From NCBI RefSeq assembly GCF_022662175.1, contig NZ_JAKMCR010000001.1, forward strand, positions 744,001-808,000: DNA of 64,000 bases. Reading direction: 5' to 3'. Shown piece by piece: positions 8,954-17,942 of this stretch (within the stretch, counting starts at the first letter, position 1; each line of letters opens with the position of its first letter). The position numbers were made by a program, and so were the translations under genes. The stretch is from Aestuariivivens marinum. Its GTDB lineage: Bacteria; Bacteroidota; Bacteroidia; Flavobacteriales; Flavobacteriaceae. The notes below the pieces were generated by a model. The model had not been told where the DNA came from. It did not search any database and saw only the letters and a program-made list of their open reading frames with translations.

Positions 8954-10000
8954 ATGAAAAATATTTTAATAACAGGGGGTGCAGGGTTTATAGGCTCCCA
9001 TGTTGTTAGATTATTTGTAAACAGCTACCCCAATTACCATATTTTTAATTTGGATGCTTTAACTTATGCTGGTAACCTTGAGAATTTAAAAGATGTTGAA
9101 CAAAAACAAAACTATACCTTTATCAAGGGCGATATAACCGATGCAACGTTTATAAACAGTCTTTTTGAAGCACATCAATTTGATGCCGTGATTCACCTAG
9201 CTGCAGAATCTCATGTGGATCGATCTATTAAAGAACCTTTGGCGTTTGTTAAAACGAATATTTTAGGAACCATTAATTTATTGGAGGCCTTTAAAACGAT
9301 TTGGAATCATGATTTTTCTGAAAAACGATTTTACCATATCAGCACCGATGAGGTTTATGGGACATTGGGGGATACAGGGCTGTTTACTGAAACAACAGCC
9401 TACAACCCTAATTCACCCTATTCGGCTTCAAAGGCGAGTTCCGATCATTTTGTAAGAGCCTATGGAGAAACCTATGGTATACCTTATGTGATATCAAATT
9501 GTTCCAATAATTATGGCCCGAATCAGTTTCCAGAAAAATTAATCCCGTTGTTTATTAATAATATTATCAATAATAAACCACTCCCCGTTTATGGTGATGG
9601 GAATTACACAAGGGATTGGCTATATGTTATAGATCATGCGAGGGCCATAGATTTGGTTTTTAACAAAGGAGAGAATAAAGAAACCTATAACATTGGCGGA
9701 TTTAACGAATGGAAAAACATCGATTTGGTTAAGTTGTTGTGTGCTCAAATGGATAAAAAGTTAGGTAGGTCATTGGGAATTTCTGAAAAACTGATAACCT
9801 ACGTAAAGGATAGACCAGGGCATGATTTACGTTATGCGATTGATGCTTCTAAAATTAAAAGTGAATTAGGATGGCAGCCGTCGGTAACCTTTGAAGAAGG
9901 TTTGGGTTTAACGATTAATTGGTATTTAGAAAACAAAGAATGGCTAAACCATGTTACTAGTGGAGAATATCAAGACTATTATGAAAAACAGTATACTTAG
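8954..10000 (+). CDS. rfbB: dTDP-glucose 4,6-dehydratase
   Basis: Converts dTDP-glucose to dTDP-4-keto-6-deoxyglucose, the second step of dTDP-L-rhamnose synthesis. The 348 residues form an extended SDR: the NAD-binding GGAGFIGSH lies at the N-terminus, STDEVYG supplies the Thr-Asp-Glu dehydratase triad, and YSASK gives the catalytic Tyr156/Lys160. RPGHDLRYAID occurs in the C-terminal substrate domain. Length and motifs are normal. It begins 29 bases after the Wzz-like gene. A repeat patch and a four-helix-bundle gene separate it from rfbA. Confidence 0.96.
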   Translation: MKNILITGGAGFIGSHVVRLFVNSYPNYHIFNLDALTYAGNLENLKDVEQKQNYTFIKGDITDATFINSLFEAHQFDAVIHLAAESHVDRSIKEPLAFVKTNILGTINLLEAFKTIWNHDFSEKRFYHISTDEVYGTLGDTGLFTETTAYNPNSPYSASKASSDHFVRAYGETYGIPYVISNCSNNYGPNQFPEKLIPLFINNIINNKPLPVYGDGNYTRDWLYVIDHARAIDLVFNKGENKETYNIGGFNEWKNIDLVKLLCAQMDKKLGRSLGISEKLITYVKDRPGHDLRYAIDASKIKSELGWQPSVTFEEGLGLTINWYLENKEWLNHVTSGEYQDYYEKQYT

Positions 10001-10004
10001 TGTT

Positions 10005-10110
10005 GAAGTGTAAAAGGTATAAGGTTATAAAGTGAAGAAGTGAAGAGGTATGCATATAATGTTTTAACTTCATAACCATATAACCATATAACCATATAAA
10101 CGTATAAAAA
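10005..10110. repeat. Strand-asymmetric repeat patch A (TTATAAAGTGA / ATAACCAT units)
   Basis: The left part is purine-rich with AGGTTATAAAGTGAAG and GAAGTGAAGAGG. The right part has three tandem copies of ATAACCAT (about 10072-10097). The two parts are partly complementary, so the RNA could fold into a long imperfect hairpin. It lies between rfbB and the four-helix-bundle gene. Similar patches lie upstream of rfbA and rfbD. Confidence 0.7.
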
Positions 10111-10120
10111 CATCAATGGT

Positions 10121-10474
10121 TTGAAAAAGACACAATCACATAGAGACTTAAAGGTTTGGCAGGAGGCTATGAATTTGGTTGTTATAATTTATGAGCTGAC
10201 AGAAAAGTTTCCTTCAAATGAAGCTTTTGGACTAGCATCACAACTACGTAGAGCAGCTGTGTCTATTCCGTCTAATATTGCTGAGGGCGCAGGAAGAAAA
10301 GGAGGAAAAGAATTTGCGAGATTTTTATATATTGCTTTAGGTTCTCTTTCAGAAGTGGAAACTCAAATTGAAATTGCAGTAAGATTACAATATTTAAAGG
10401 ATATAGAAGAAATATATAAAACGGTATATTTTATTAGAAGCATGCTGTCTAACTTAATAAAAAGCCTAAAGTGA
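10121..10474 (+). CDS. Four-helix-bundle protein (23S rRNA intervening-sequence protein family)
   Basis: 117 residues starting at TTG; an upstream ATG at 10116 is followed at once by a stop in frame. Recognised by HRDLKVWQEAM near the N-terminus, then LRRAAVSIPSNIAEGAGR and FLYIALGSLSEVETQ, the signature of the four-helix-bundle (S23/IVP) family. Members are often encoded inside intervening sequences of 23S rRNA genes or as lone genes in intergenic repeats; the biochemical function is unknown. Here it stands between rfbB and rfbA, flanked on both sides by AACCATAT-type repeats. It looks like an interloper in an otherwise metabolic operon. Confidence 0.9.
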   Translation: MKKTQSHRDLKVWQEAMNLVVIIYELTEKFPSNEAFGLASQLRRAAVSIPSNIAEGAGRKGGKEFARFLYIALGSLSEVETQIEIAVRLQYLKDIEEIYKTVYFIRSMLSNLIKSLK

Positions 10475-10529
10475 TTATGATTTACAATTTAATAGTTTGT
10501 CGGCTTGTCGAAGAATCTATAACCCAATA

Positions 10530-10601
10530 CCATGTCACAGCATAACAATATAAAATATAACCATATAACAATATAACCGTATCACTTTATAACTTAAATT
10601 C
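10530..10601. repeat. Repeat patch B (ATAACCAT-type) upstream of rfbA
   Basis: Contains ATAACAAT, ATAACCAT, ATAACAAT and ATAACCGT octamers, then ATCACTTTATAACTT, which is the reverse complement of the GTTATAAAGTGAT unit of patches A and C. Only the pyrimidine-rich arm is present; the purine-rich arm of patch A lies on the other side of the four-helix-bundle gene. It ends right at the rfbA ATG (10602). A TTGTCGAAG-type fragment of the dispersed repeat is at about 10499-10517. Confidence 0.65.
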
Positions 10602-11471
10602 ATGAAAGGTATCATATTAGCAGGAGGTTCAGGAACGCGATTGCACCCACTTACCAAAGTGATGAGTAAGCAATTGATGCCTGTTTATGATAAGCCAATG
10701 ATATATTATCCCTTAACTACGTTAATGTCTGCAGGGATTCGTGAGGTTTTAATCATTTCAACCTCTAAGGACACACCCCGGTTTAAAGAACTTTTAGGGG
10801 ATGGAAGTGATTATGGATGTAGGTTTGAATATGCCGTTCAGGAAGAACCTAACGGATTGGCAGAAGCCTTTATTATTGGTGAATCTTTTATTGGTGAGGA
10901 TAGTGTTGCTTTAATTTTAGGAGATAACATATTTTATGGTTCAGGGCTTCAAAAAACTTTACAAGAGCACGTAAAGCCTAAAGGAGGCGTTATTTTTGCC
11001 TATCACGTACAAGACCCAAAACGCTACGGTGTTGTAGAGTTTGACAAAGCAGGAAAGGCCATATCGATTGAAGAAAAACCAAATCAACCTAAATCCAATT
11101 TTGCTGTACCAGGCATTTATTTTTATGATAATCAAGTGGTAGATATCGCTAAACAGATTCAGCCAAGCAAAAGAGGTGAGCTGGAAATTACTGATGTGAA
11201 TAAAGCGTATTTAACCAAAGGCCAGCTTAATGTGCAAATCTTAGATAAAGGCACGGCTTGGTTGGATACCGGAACCTTTGCCTCATTGATGCAAGCCAGT
11301 CAGTTTGTAGAAGTTATTGAAGAACGTCAAGGGTTAAAGATAGGCTGTATAGAAGAGATGGCTTTTAAAAAGGAGTATATCTCTAAAAAACAATTATTAG
11401 AGTTAGCAAAACCATTATTAAAAAGTGGTTACGGGGAATACCTGCAACAAGTAGCATCTTATGAACATTGA
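10602..11471 (+). CDS. rfbA: Glucose-1-phosphate thymidylyltransferase
   Basis: Makes dTDP-glucose from dTTP and glucose-1-phosphate, the first step of the rhamnose pathway. 289 residues, the usual length for RfbA. Seen are the N-terminal nucleotide-binding signature [27 protein letters not shown], and SIEEKP of the sugar-binding region. The last 11 bases overlap rfbC, so translation of the two is likely coupled. The start is an ATG directly after repeat patch B. Confidence 0.97.
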   Translation: MKGIILAGGSGTRLHPLTKVMSKQLMPVYDKPMIYYPLTTLMSAGIREVLIISTSKDTPRFKELLGDGSDYGCRFEYAVQEEPNGLAEAFIIGESFIGEDSVALILGDNIFYGSGLQKTLQEHVKPKGGVIFAYHVQDPKRYGVVEFDKAGKAISIEEKPNQPKSNFAVPGIYFYDNQVVDIAKQIQPSKRGELEITDVNKAYLTKGQLNVQILDKGTAWLDTGTFASLMQASQFVEVIEERQGLKIGCIEEMAFKKEYISKKQLLELAKPLLKSGYGEYLQQVASYEH

Positions 11472-12018
11472 GGAAACACATTTAAAAGGCTGTTTTGTGA
11501 TAACTCCCCAAGTATTTAAGGATGAACGGGGGTATTTTTTTGAGAGCTTTAATAAAGAGGCTTTTGAAAAAGTAACTGGTTTATCGGTTAACTTTGTTCA
11601 GGACAACGAATCCAAATCTTCCAAAGGCGTTTTAAGGGGATTACATTTACAAACAGGAGGTTTTTCACAGGCTAAGTTAATACGCGTTACAAAAGGGAAG
11701 GTATTAGATGTGTGTGTGGATTTAAGACAAGATTCCCAAACGTTCGGTAAATACTTTTCCATTGTCTTAGATGATGTTAAAAAACAGCAAGTATTTATTC
11801 CAAAAGGTTTTGCCCATGGATTTTTGGTGTTAGAAGATGATACGGTTTTTACTTATAAATGTGACAATTTCTATAAAAAAGAATTTGAAGCAGGTATTAT
11901 TTATAATGATACTACGTTAAGCATAGATTGGAATTTTCCTGAAAACGAATTGATTATTTCTGAAAAGGATTTGCAGCTCCCAACGTTTGAAGCTTTTTGT
12001 CATTCAGAACAAACATAG
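11461..12018 (+). CDS. rfbC: dTDP-4-dehydrorhamnose 3,5-epimerase
   Basis: Epimerises the 4-keto-6-deoxyglucose intermediate at C3 and C5 (third step to dTDP-L-rhamnose). The 185-residue cupin fold carries [11 protein letters not shown], the catalytic-His segment VLRGLHLQ, and [10 protein letters not shown]. It overlaps rfbA by 11 bases. The extreme C-terminus (CHSEQT) is encoded by a GTCATTCAGAAC stretch that resembles the dispersed intergenic repeat, so the last residues may be repeat-derived. Confidence 0.95.
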   Translation: MNIEETHLKGCFVITPQVFKDERGYFFESFNKEAFEKVTGLSVNFVQDNESKSSKGVLRGLHLQTGGFSQAKLIRVTKGKVLDVCVDLRQDSQTFGKYFSIVLDDVKKQQVFIPKGFAHGFLVLEDDTVFTYKCDNFYKKEFEAGIIYNDTTLSIDWNFPENELIISEKDLQLPTFEAFCHSEQT

Positions 12019-12216
12019 CAAAACGAGGAATTTATTATAAAGTGAAGAGATTATAAAGTGATAAGGTTTGGAGGGTAAGAAGTTAAGAGGTGATAAGGTT
12101 GTAAAGTGATAAGATTAAGAGGTTACAAAGTAGAAACAGTACAACTATTTAACCATAAAACCTTGTAACCATATAACCCTGTAACCATATAACCATATAA
12201 CAAAAGTATCTATCAA
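12019..12216. repeat. Repeat patch C upstream of rfbD
   Basis: Largest of three related patches. The left half is purine-rich with repeated TTATAAAGTGAAGAG, TTATAAAGTGATAAGG and GTTGTAAAGTGATAAG. The right half carries CCTTGTAACCATATAACC and several ATAACCAT units. GGTTACAA at 12121-12128 pairs perfectly with TTGTAACC at 12163-12170. No open frame is convincing. The patch ends 15-20 bases before the TTG start of rfbD. Confidence 0.7.
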
Positions 12217-13023
12217 TTGAAAAAAGAGACGACAACTATTTTAGTTACAGGTTCAGAGGGGCAGTTGGGAAAAACGATTCAAGAACTTTATGCCTCAAAC
12301 GATAGCGATATTGATTTTACCTTTGTTTCAAAAGAAGATTTAGATATCACCAATGAATCAGAATTAAAGGCGATCTTCAGCGCATCAGAATTCAATTACT
12401 GCATCAATTGTGCTGCTTACACCAATGTAGAGCAAGCAGAGAAAACCCCAGATATTGCTTTTAAGGTTAATGCTGAAGGCGTGAAAAACCTGGCTTTGGT
12501 TTGTGAGGTATATCGGGTTACACTCATTCATATTTCAACAGATTATGTTTTTGATGGAGAAAAAAGGTCGCCGTACTTAGTTACAGATACACCAAATCCT
12601 ATTAATGAATATGGCAAATCTAAGCTATTGGGAGAACAATATATTCAACAATACGCTACTAAATATTATATTGTAAGAACGTCTTGGTTGTATAGTAAAA
12701 CCTATGGTAAAAACTTTTATAAGTTTGTGGTTGATAGTGCGAAACAAGGAAAGAACCTTTCCATTACAACAGATCAAACAGGTTGCCCTACAAATACCAA
12801 AGATTTAGCAACTTATTTGGTTGAGGACATTATTAAAGGAAATAAGCCATTAGGTGTTTATCATTTTTGTAATTCCAAGCCAATCACTTGGCATAAGTTT
12901 GCCAAAGACATACTAAAAGAAAATAAACTATTAGACAAAATTAAGCTTGTAGAGGTAGCGAATTATCGTACTTTTGCCAAGCGTCCAAAATATAGTGTTT
13001 TGGAACATACTAAATCTACTTAA
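12217..13023 (+). CDS. rfbD: dTDP-4-dehydrorhamnose reductase, short C-terminus
   Basis: Last enzyme of dTDP-L-rhamnose synthesis, reducing the 4-keto group with NAD(P)H. The 268 residues show VTGSEGQLGKTI at the N-terminus, INCAAYTNVEQAE, STDYVFDG, and YGKSKLLGE with the catalytic Tyr/Lys. The protein stops just after RPKYSVLEHTKST, where family members usually continue about 20 residues with a final helix that often contains a Trp. The C-terminus therefore looks clipped, though the core catalytic parts are intact. The start is TTG directly after repeat patch C; the next gene begins 3 bases downstream. Confidence 0.92.
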   Translation: MKKETTTILVTGSEGQLGKTIQELYASNDSDIDFTFVSKEDLDITNESELKAIFSASEFNYCINCAAYTNVEQAEKTPDIAFKVNAEGVKNLALVCEVYRVTLIHISTDYVFDGEKRSPYLVTDTPNPINEYGKSKLLGEQYIQQYATKYYIVRTSWLYSKTYGKNFYKFVVDSAKQGKNLSITTDQTGCPTNTKDLATYLVEDIIKGNKPLGVYHFCNSKPITWHKFAKDILKENKLLDKIKLVEVANYRTFAKRPKYSVLEHTKST

Positions 13024-13026
13024 TAA

Positions 13027-14307
13027 ATGAATATCAAAGATTACAAAATAGCTGTTATTGGTCTAGGCTATGTCGGGTTGCCTTTAGCTGTTGAGTTTGC
13101 AAAAAAATATGAAGTACTTGGATTTGATATTAACAAAGGAAGGGTCTCTGAATTAAATAGTGGACATGACAGTACTCTAGAGGTAAGCGATGAAGATCTT
13201 AAGGAAGTCATTAAACAGGATACTAATAAAGGCTTACTTATAAGCAGCAATGAAACAGATTTAAAAGACTGTAATGTTTTTATTGTTACTGTGCCAACAC
13301 CAGTTGATAAAAATAACCGTCCTATTTTAACACCGCTTATAAAAGCTTCGGAAACCATAAGTAAATATCTTAAAAAAGGGGATATTGTTATTTACGAATC
13401 TACAGTGTATCCAGGTGTCACCGAAGATGAATGTGTGCCAATACTAGAACAAGTAAGTGGTTTAAAATATAATAAAGATTTTTATTGTGGTTATTCACCA
13501 GAGCGTATCAACCCTGGTGATAAAACACACACAGTTACTAAAATTAAAAAGGTAACATCAGGATCAACCCCAGAAACAGGAAGATTAGTTGACGCATTAT
13601 ACGCATCGATAATAACTGCTGGAACACACTTAGCTCCTACAATTAAAGTAGCAGAAGCCGCCAAAGTAATAGAAAATGCGCAACGAGATATTAATATTGC
13701 GTTTGTGAATGAACTTGCAAAGATATTTAACAAACTGGATATTGATACACACGCAGTATTAGAAGCTGCATCTACAAAATGGAATTTTTTGCCATTTAAA
13801 CCAGGGCTGGTTGGCGGACATTGTATAGGGGTTGACCCTTATTATTTAGCTCAAAAAGCACAAGAAGTAGGCTATCATCCCGAAATTATTTTAGCTGGAA
13901 GACGATTAAACGATAGTATGGGGGAGTATGTGGCGACAGAGGTGTTAAAGTTAATGGTGCAGAATGAAATAGCGGTTAAAAACGCAAAAGTATTGATGCT
14001 GGGTATTACGTTTAAAGAAAATTGTCCAGATATCAGGAACACAAAAGCTATAGATGTATATGAAGCCCTAAAGGCATTTCACATGGATGTTGAAGTATAT
14101 GATCCTTGGGCTTCACCAAATGAAGTTAAAGAAGAATATGGAATAAACACCATTGAATCTATAGGTAAAGAATATGATGCTATAATACATACAGTAGCGC
14201 ATAACGAATTTCTAGAATTAGACTTAAAATCTCTTAAAGCAGATAATGCAGTTGTCTATGATGTCAAAGGAAGTTTAAATAATCAAGAAGTCAATAAAAG
14301 ATTGTAA
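13027..14307 (+). CDS. tviB: UDP-N-acetylglucosamine 6-dehydrogenase (TviB/WbpO-like)
   Basis: Oxidises C6 of UDP-GlcNAc (or UDP-GalNAc) to the uronic acid using NAD+. The 426 residues carry an N-terminal Rossmann signature AVIGLGYVGLPLA, VTVPTPVD, YESTVYPGVTE, the central helix region VIENAQRDINIAFVNEL, and the catalytic cysteine Cys266 in GLVGGHCIGVDPYYLA. This is closest in pattern to Vi-antigen VipA/TviB and P. aeruginosa WbpO. The following gene is the matching 4-epimerase, two bases downstream. A ManNAc dehydrogenase (WecC type) is a weaker alternative, given a wecB at 38628. Confidence 0.88.
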   Translation: MNIKDYKIAVIGLGYVGLPLAVEFAKKYEVLGFDINKGRVSELNSGHDSTLEVSDEDLKEVIKQDTNKGLLISSNETDLKDCNVFIVTVPTPVDKNNRPILTPLIKASETISKYLKKGDIVIYESTVYPGVTEDECVPILEQVSGLKYNKDFYCGYSPERINPGDKTHTVTKIKKVTSGSTPETGRLVDALYASIITAGTHLAPTIKVAEAAKVIENAQRDINIAFVNELAKIFNKLDIDTHAVLEAASTKWNFLPFKPGLVGGHCIGVDPYYLAQKAQEVGYHPEIILAGRRLNDSMGEYVATEVLKLMVQNEIAVKNAKVLMLGITFKENCPDIRNTKAIDVYEALKAFHMDVEVYDPWASPNEVKEEYGINTIESIGKEYDAIIHTVAHNEFLELDLKSLKADNAVVYDVKGSLNNQEVNKRL

Positions 14308-14309
14308 AA

Positions 14310-15332
14310 ATGTATCAAGAAAAATATCATAATCAAGATTTATCACAATTAACTTTTTTAATTACCGGAGGCGCTGGATTTATAGGGTCTAATCTAGTAG
14401 AATATTTGTTAAAATATAATGCTAAAAGGGTAGTTATTCTTGATAATTTTTCTACAGGCCATAGAAAAAACATAGAAAACTTCTTGAAAGAAGAAGAACG
14501 TTGCGAGTTGGTTGAAGGAGATATTAGAGACATTGAGACCTGTAAAAAAGCAATGGTGGGGGCAGACTATGTTTTACACCAAGCAGCTTTGGGATCGGTG
14601 CCGAGGTCTATTAACGACCCAATAACTTCAAATGAAGTCAATGTATCAGGTTTTTTAAATATGCTTGTTGCGGCTAAAGAATCTAAAACAGTAAAGCGTT
14701 TGGTTTATGCGGCATCTTCAAGCACCTATGGAGACCATCCAGGGCTCCCTAAGGTTGAGGATACCATCGGTAAACCATTATCACCTTATGCAGTAACAAA
14801 ATACGTGAACGAATTATATGCCGATGTATTTTATAAAACGTATGAGTTAGAAACTATAGGATTACGATATTTTAATGTTTTTGGACCTAATCAAGACCCT
14901 AATGGTGCTTACGCAGCAGTAATTCCAAAATTTGTTGGTCAATTTTTAAAGAGTAATGATGTAACCATTAATGGAGATGGTGAACACTCTAGAGACTTTA
15001 CGTTTATTGAAAATGTTGTGCAAGCAAATATTAAAGCAGTATTGTCTGAAAATATAGAAGCTGTTAACCAAGTTTACAATGTTGCTTTTGGGGAGAATAC
15101 TAGTCTAAATGAATTAGTAGAGGCTATAAAAAAGGGCTTGACTAATTTAAATATTGATATTAAAAATTCAAATATTATTTATGGCCCTCCTAGACAAGGA
15201 GATGTTAAGCATTCGTTGGCAGATATTAATAAAGCTAAAAGATTAATTGATTATAGTCCATTATTTTCCTTTTCTGAAGGAATAGAAAAAACAATTGCTT
15301 GGTATTATAATGATAAGAAAACAACAGTTTAA
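14310..15332 (+). CDS. tviC: UDP-N-acetylglucosaminuronate 4-epimerase (TviC/WbpP-like)
   Basis: Extended SDR epimerase of 340 residues. Seen are ITGGAGFIGSNLVEYLL (about residues 18-34), HQAALGSVPRSINDP, AASSSTYGDHPGLPK, SPYAVTKYVNELYA with the catalytic Tyr/Lys pair, and LRYFNVFGPNQDPNGAYAAV. The SVPRSI and STYGD context matches Vi-antigen VipB/TviC and WbpP, which interconvert Glc and Gal configuration of GlcNAc or its uronic acid. With the preceding dehydrogenase it would yield UDP-GalNAcA. The next gene overlaps by 23 bases. Confidence 0.88.
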   Translation: MYQEKYHNQDLSQLTFLITGGAGFIGSNLVEYLLKYNAKRVVILDNFSTGHRKNIENFLKEEERCELVEGDIRDIETCKKAMVGADYVLHQAALGSVPRSINDPITSNEVNVSGFLNMLVAAKESKTVKRLVYAASSSTYGDHPGLPKVEDTIGKPLSPYAVTKYVNELYADVFYKTYELETIGLRYFNVFGPNQDPNGAYAAVIPKFVGQFLKSNDVTINGDGEHSRDFTFIENVVQANIKAVLSENIEAVNQVYNVAFGENTSLNELVEAIKKGLTNLNIDIKNSNIIYGPPRQGDVKHSLADINKAKRLIDYSPLFSFSEGIEKTIAWYYNDKKTTV

Positions 15333-16686
15333 AGCTAAAATCTTTTTAATACAGAAAGAATTACCGTATTTATTGCTCTGTATGTTGGTTTTATATCCAA
15401 TATTTCCAAATGCATTTCAATCTTTTTTCTTGGTGCTGTTTTTTAGTTCTTGTTTCTTTTATTACAAAGAAAGAATACTTGTAAATTTAAAAGAAATAGG
15501 AGTAAAGCCATTGGTTTTAGTCTGTTCATGGTTTCTGTTTTTAAGTATAACTTTGTTTTATACAGAAGATCTTGCTCTAGGGTTTAAAAGATTGGTTAGA
15601 ATGATACATGTTGTTCTTTTCCCTTTTATATTTCTGTTAGTTTTACCGGCTTTGTCAAAAAAAAAAATTAGGGTTCTCAGTAATTTATTTATTTTCGTTC
15701 ATGTCTTCTTAGGGGTTTTTTTATTGATCAAATGTTTTGAAGGAATTAATAGGCTTGGTTTTCGGGGAGTAGATGGGACATGGGTTTATAATATTTCCGA
15801 CCAAGGGTTTTTAGAGCTTTTAAAGGAGTTCTCAAAAATGTCTTTTGCTGCATCTAGATATTTTATAAATGAAAATGAAATATCAACATTTTTTATCCAT
15901 AAGGCATATTTAAGTTTAGGTTTTGCTTGGTGTTTCTTTTTATCAATAAATGAGGTTTTTTCTAAAAATTCGACGTTAAGGAAAGTAATATACACTTTGT
16001 TGGTAATTTTTTTCTTCTGTTCAATTATCTATTTCACTTCAATTCCTAACATTTTAGCATTAATACTTTTATTTCCTCTTTATATTATATTAAAGTTGGA
16101 TAATTTTAAAAAAGGACTGGTTTTTATTTCTATTTGTTTTTTTAGTGTATTTACTATTTTACAAGTTCAATCAGTAAATGAAAAAGTATTTGGAGATAGA
16201 AGACTACTCACAGATATTAATGAAGCTAAAAATTTAATATCTAGTATTGTAGAAGGAAAAGAAATGAAAGATACAAACGTAAGGTATAATGTATGGTCTT
16301 GTTCATTTGAAAATATTAAGAAGAATTTTTGGTTTGGAATAGGTGTTGGAGATGAGGAGGCGGTTTTAAAAGAATGTTATCAAAAAAAAGATTGTGAGTA
16401 TTGTGCTCAAAATAATCTAAATACACATAATTATTATGCTTCTTTAATGTTATCTGGAGGGGTATTTGTTTTAGGGCTATTTTTGGTTGCTCTTTTATAC
16501 CAAATAACAGTTGGGTATAGGACGGGTAACATTTTGTTAGTAATTTTTATTCTTTTATTTGCAATAAATCTGATAAGTGAAAACATGTTATCCCGGATTA
16601 ATGGGGTTTTGTTTTACAGTATGTTTTCAGGGTTGATGTTAAACCAATCATTTAATTTCTTTAAGGAATCTAAAGTTAATAGTTGA
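15310..16686 (+). CDS. O-antigen ligase/polymerase-like membrane protein (first of three)
   Basis: 458 residues from ATG 15310, overlapping tviC by 23 bases; a TTG at 15295 is possible but less likely. About ten or more hydrophobic membrane segments flank a periplasmic loop. Near the C-terminus NTHNYYASLMLSGGVFVLGLF matches the Wzy_C/RfaL pattern (His followed by a membrane helix). It could polymerise repeat units or ligate glycan to an acceptor; the sequence does not decide. The coding sequence is much more AT-rich than the rfb genes before it. The downstream flippase start overlaps its stop. Confidence 0.75.
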   Translation: MIRKQQFKAKIFLIQKELPYLLLCMLVLYPIFPNAFQSFFLVLFFSSCFFYYKERILVNLKEIGVKPLVLVCSWFLFLSITLFYTEDLALGFKRLVRMIHVVLFPFIFLLVLPALSKKKIRVLSNLFIFVHVFLGVFLLIKCFEGINRLGFRGVDGTWVYNISDQGFLELLKEFSKMSFAASRYFINENEISTFFIHKAYLSLGFAWCFFLSINEVFSKNSTLRKVIYTLLVIFFFCSIIYFTSIPNILALILLFPLYIILKLDNFKKGLVFISICFFSVFTILQVQSVNEKVFGDRRLLTDINEAKNLISSIVEGKEMKDTNVRYNVWSCSFENIKKNFWFGIGVGDEEAVLKECYQKKDCEYCAQNNLNTHNYYASLMLSGGVFVLGLFLVALLYQITVGYRTGNILLVIFILLFAINLISENMLSRINGVLFYSMFSGLMLNQSFNFFKESKVNS

Positions 16687-17930
16687 TTTTGTTAAAAAAT
16701 AAAGTTTTAGGCAATATAGGGTTACTTGTTGGAGGTACGGCAATAGCACAAGCTATAACTTTTGTTGGGATGTTATATTTAACCAAAATATATACCCCAG
16801 AAAGTTTTGGAATTGTTTCTTTGTGTACTTCATTAATAAGTTTGCTTGTTCCGCTGGCAACAATGAGGTACGATAAAGCTATTATTTTAGCTAAAGATGA
16901 AATTGAAACAAAAAGGCTATTGCTTATTTGTTTTGCTCTAGGGGGTGCTTTTTTTATTTTTTTAAGTGCTATAGGCTTTATTGTCTATTCCTTAAATATA
17001 CTCTCTAATAAATGGCATAATGTTCTTTTGGTTCTTGTGCCTGTGGGCGTTTTTCTATTTGGATTAATGAATGCTTTTCAAATGTATTTTGAAAAACAAT
17101 CTAAATTTAAGGTCACATCATCCGTAGCTGTCTTAGAGGCTTCTTCAAAACTAGGGCTGCAATATTCTTTGAGCAATATTTTACCCATGTTAGGGATGCT
17201 TTTTGGATATATTCTATCCTTGGTTTTTAATGTATGTTTTTATGTGATTAAAGCTAAAAAAATATTTTCACGTTCTTTTTTCTGCCAAAAGAAAAATGAT
17301 TTGATTTTTCTATGTAAGAAACATATAAAATTCCCTAAATATTTTACATGGAGCAACATCATAGACTCTGCTTCTCAAAATATTTGCGCCTTAACTTTTC
17401 CCTTTTTATTTTCGCTTTCAATTTTAGGTAATTTTAGTTTGGCTTACAAAATAGTTAGACTTCCTGCGTTTTTGTTTTCCATGGCTACTAGAAGAGTTTA
17501 TTATCCAAAGGCGAGTGAATTGTTTTTCTATAATCGCGAAAAGTTTAAGACTTTATACAAAAAAGGGACCTTTACCCTATTTGTAATCTCAATTATACCA
17601 GTTATTGTTTTTCAGTTTTTTGCAGAAGACTTATTCGAACTGTTTTTTGATTCGAGATGGATTGAATCTGCAGCTTATGCTAAAATAATTGTTTGGTATG
17701 TTTTTTTTAACTTTTGTAATTCTTTAGCACATGAAAATATGATAATATTTGGGTTGCAAAAAAGATTTTTAATTATTGAGTCAGTATGGTTTACCTTAAG
17801 TTTTTTATTGATATTTATTGCATATACATTAAAAAGTCCAGAGTTTGCAATTATTTTTTATGCTTTAAGTGGAATAGTTATGGAAATTATGATTTTTTTA
17901 TCCAATTTTCACGCTATCAGGAGGGCTTAA
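16683..17930 (+). CDS. Wzx-type oligosaccharide flippase
   Basis: 415 residues, about 12 hydrophobic segments spread along the chain, few charged loops. The N-terminal GNIGLLVGGTAIAQAITF and SFGIVSLCTSLISLLVPLATMRYDKAIILA resemble MOP-superfamily polysaccharide exporters that move undecaprenyl-linked oligosaccharides across the inner membrane. Start TTG at 16683 overlaps the previous stop as TTGA; a second TTG lies at 16689. A separate flippase is found at 57109 outside this locus. Confidence 0.85.
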   Translation: MILLKNKVLGNIGLLVGGTAIAQAITFVGMLYLTKIYTPESFGIVSLCTSLISLLVPLATMRYDKAIILAKDEIETKRLLLICFALGGAFFIFLSAIGFIVYSLNILSNKWHNVLLVLVPVGVFLFGLMNAFQMYFEKQSKFKVTSSVAVLEASSKLGLQYSLSNILPMLGMLFGYILSLVFNVCFYVIKAKKIFSRSFFCQKKNDLIFLCKKHIKFPKYFTWSNIIDSASQNICALTFPFLFSLSILGNFSLAYKIVRLPAFLFSMATRRVYYPKASELFFYNREKFKTLYKKGTFTLFVISIIPVIVFQFFAEDLFELFFDSRWIESAAYAKIIVWYVFFNFCNSLAHENMIIFGLQKRFLIIESVWFTLSFLLIFIAYTLKSPEFAIIFYALSGIVMEIMIFLSNFHAIRRA

Positions 17931-17942
17931 ATTTGGTTTAAT

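Noticed and set aside
10072-10097. CRISPR-like tandem ATAACCAT repeats
   Set aside because: Unit is only 8 bases with no spacers, and no cas genes are near.
12000-12018. rfbC end within a GTCATTC-like repeat
   Set aside because: Match is short (GTCATTCAGA) and the frame is otherwise normal; noted under the gene only.
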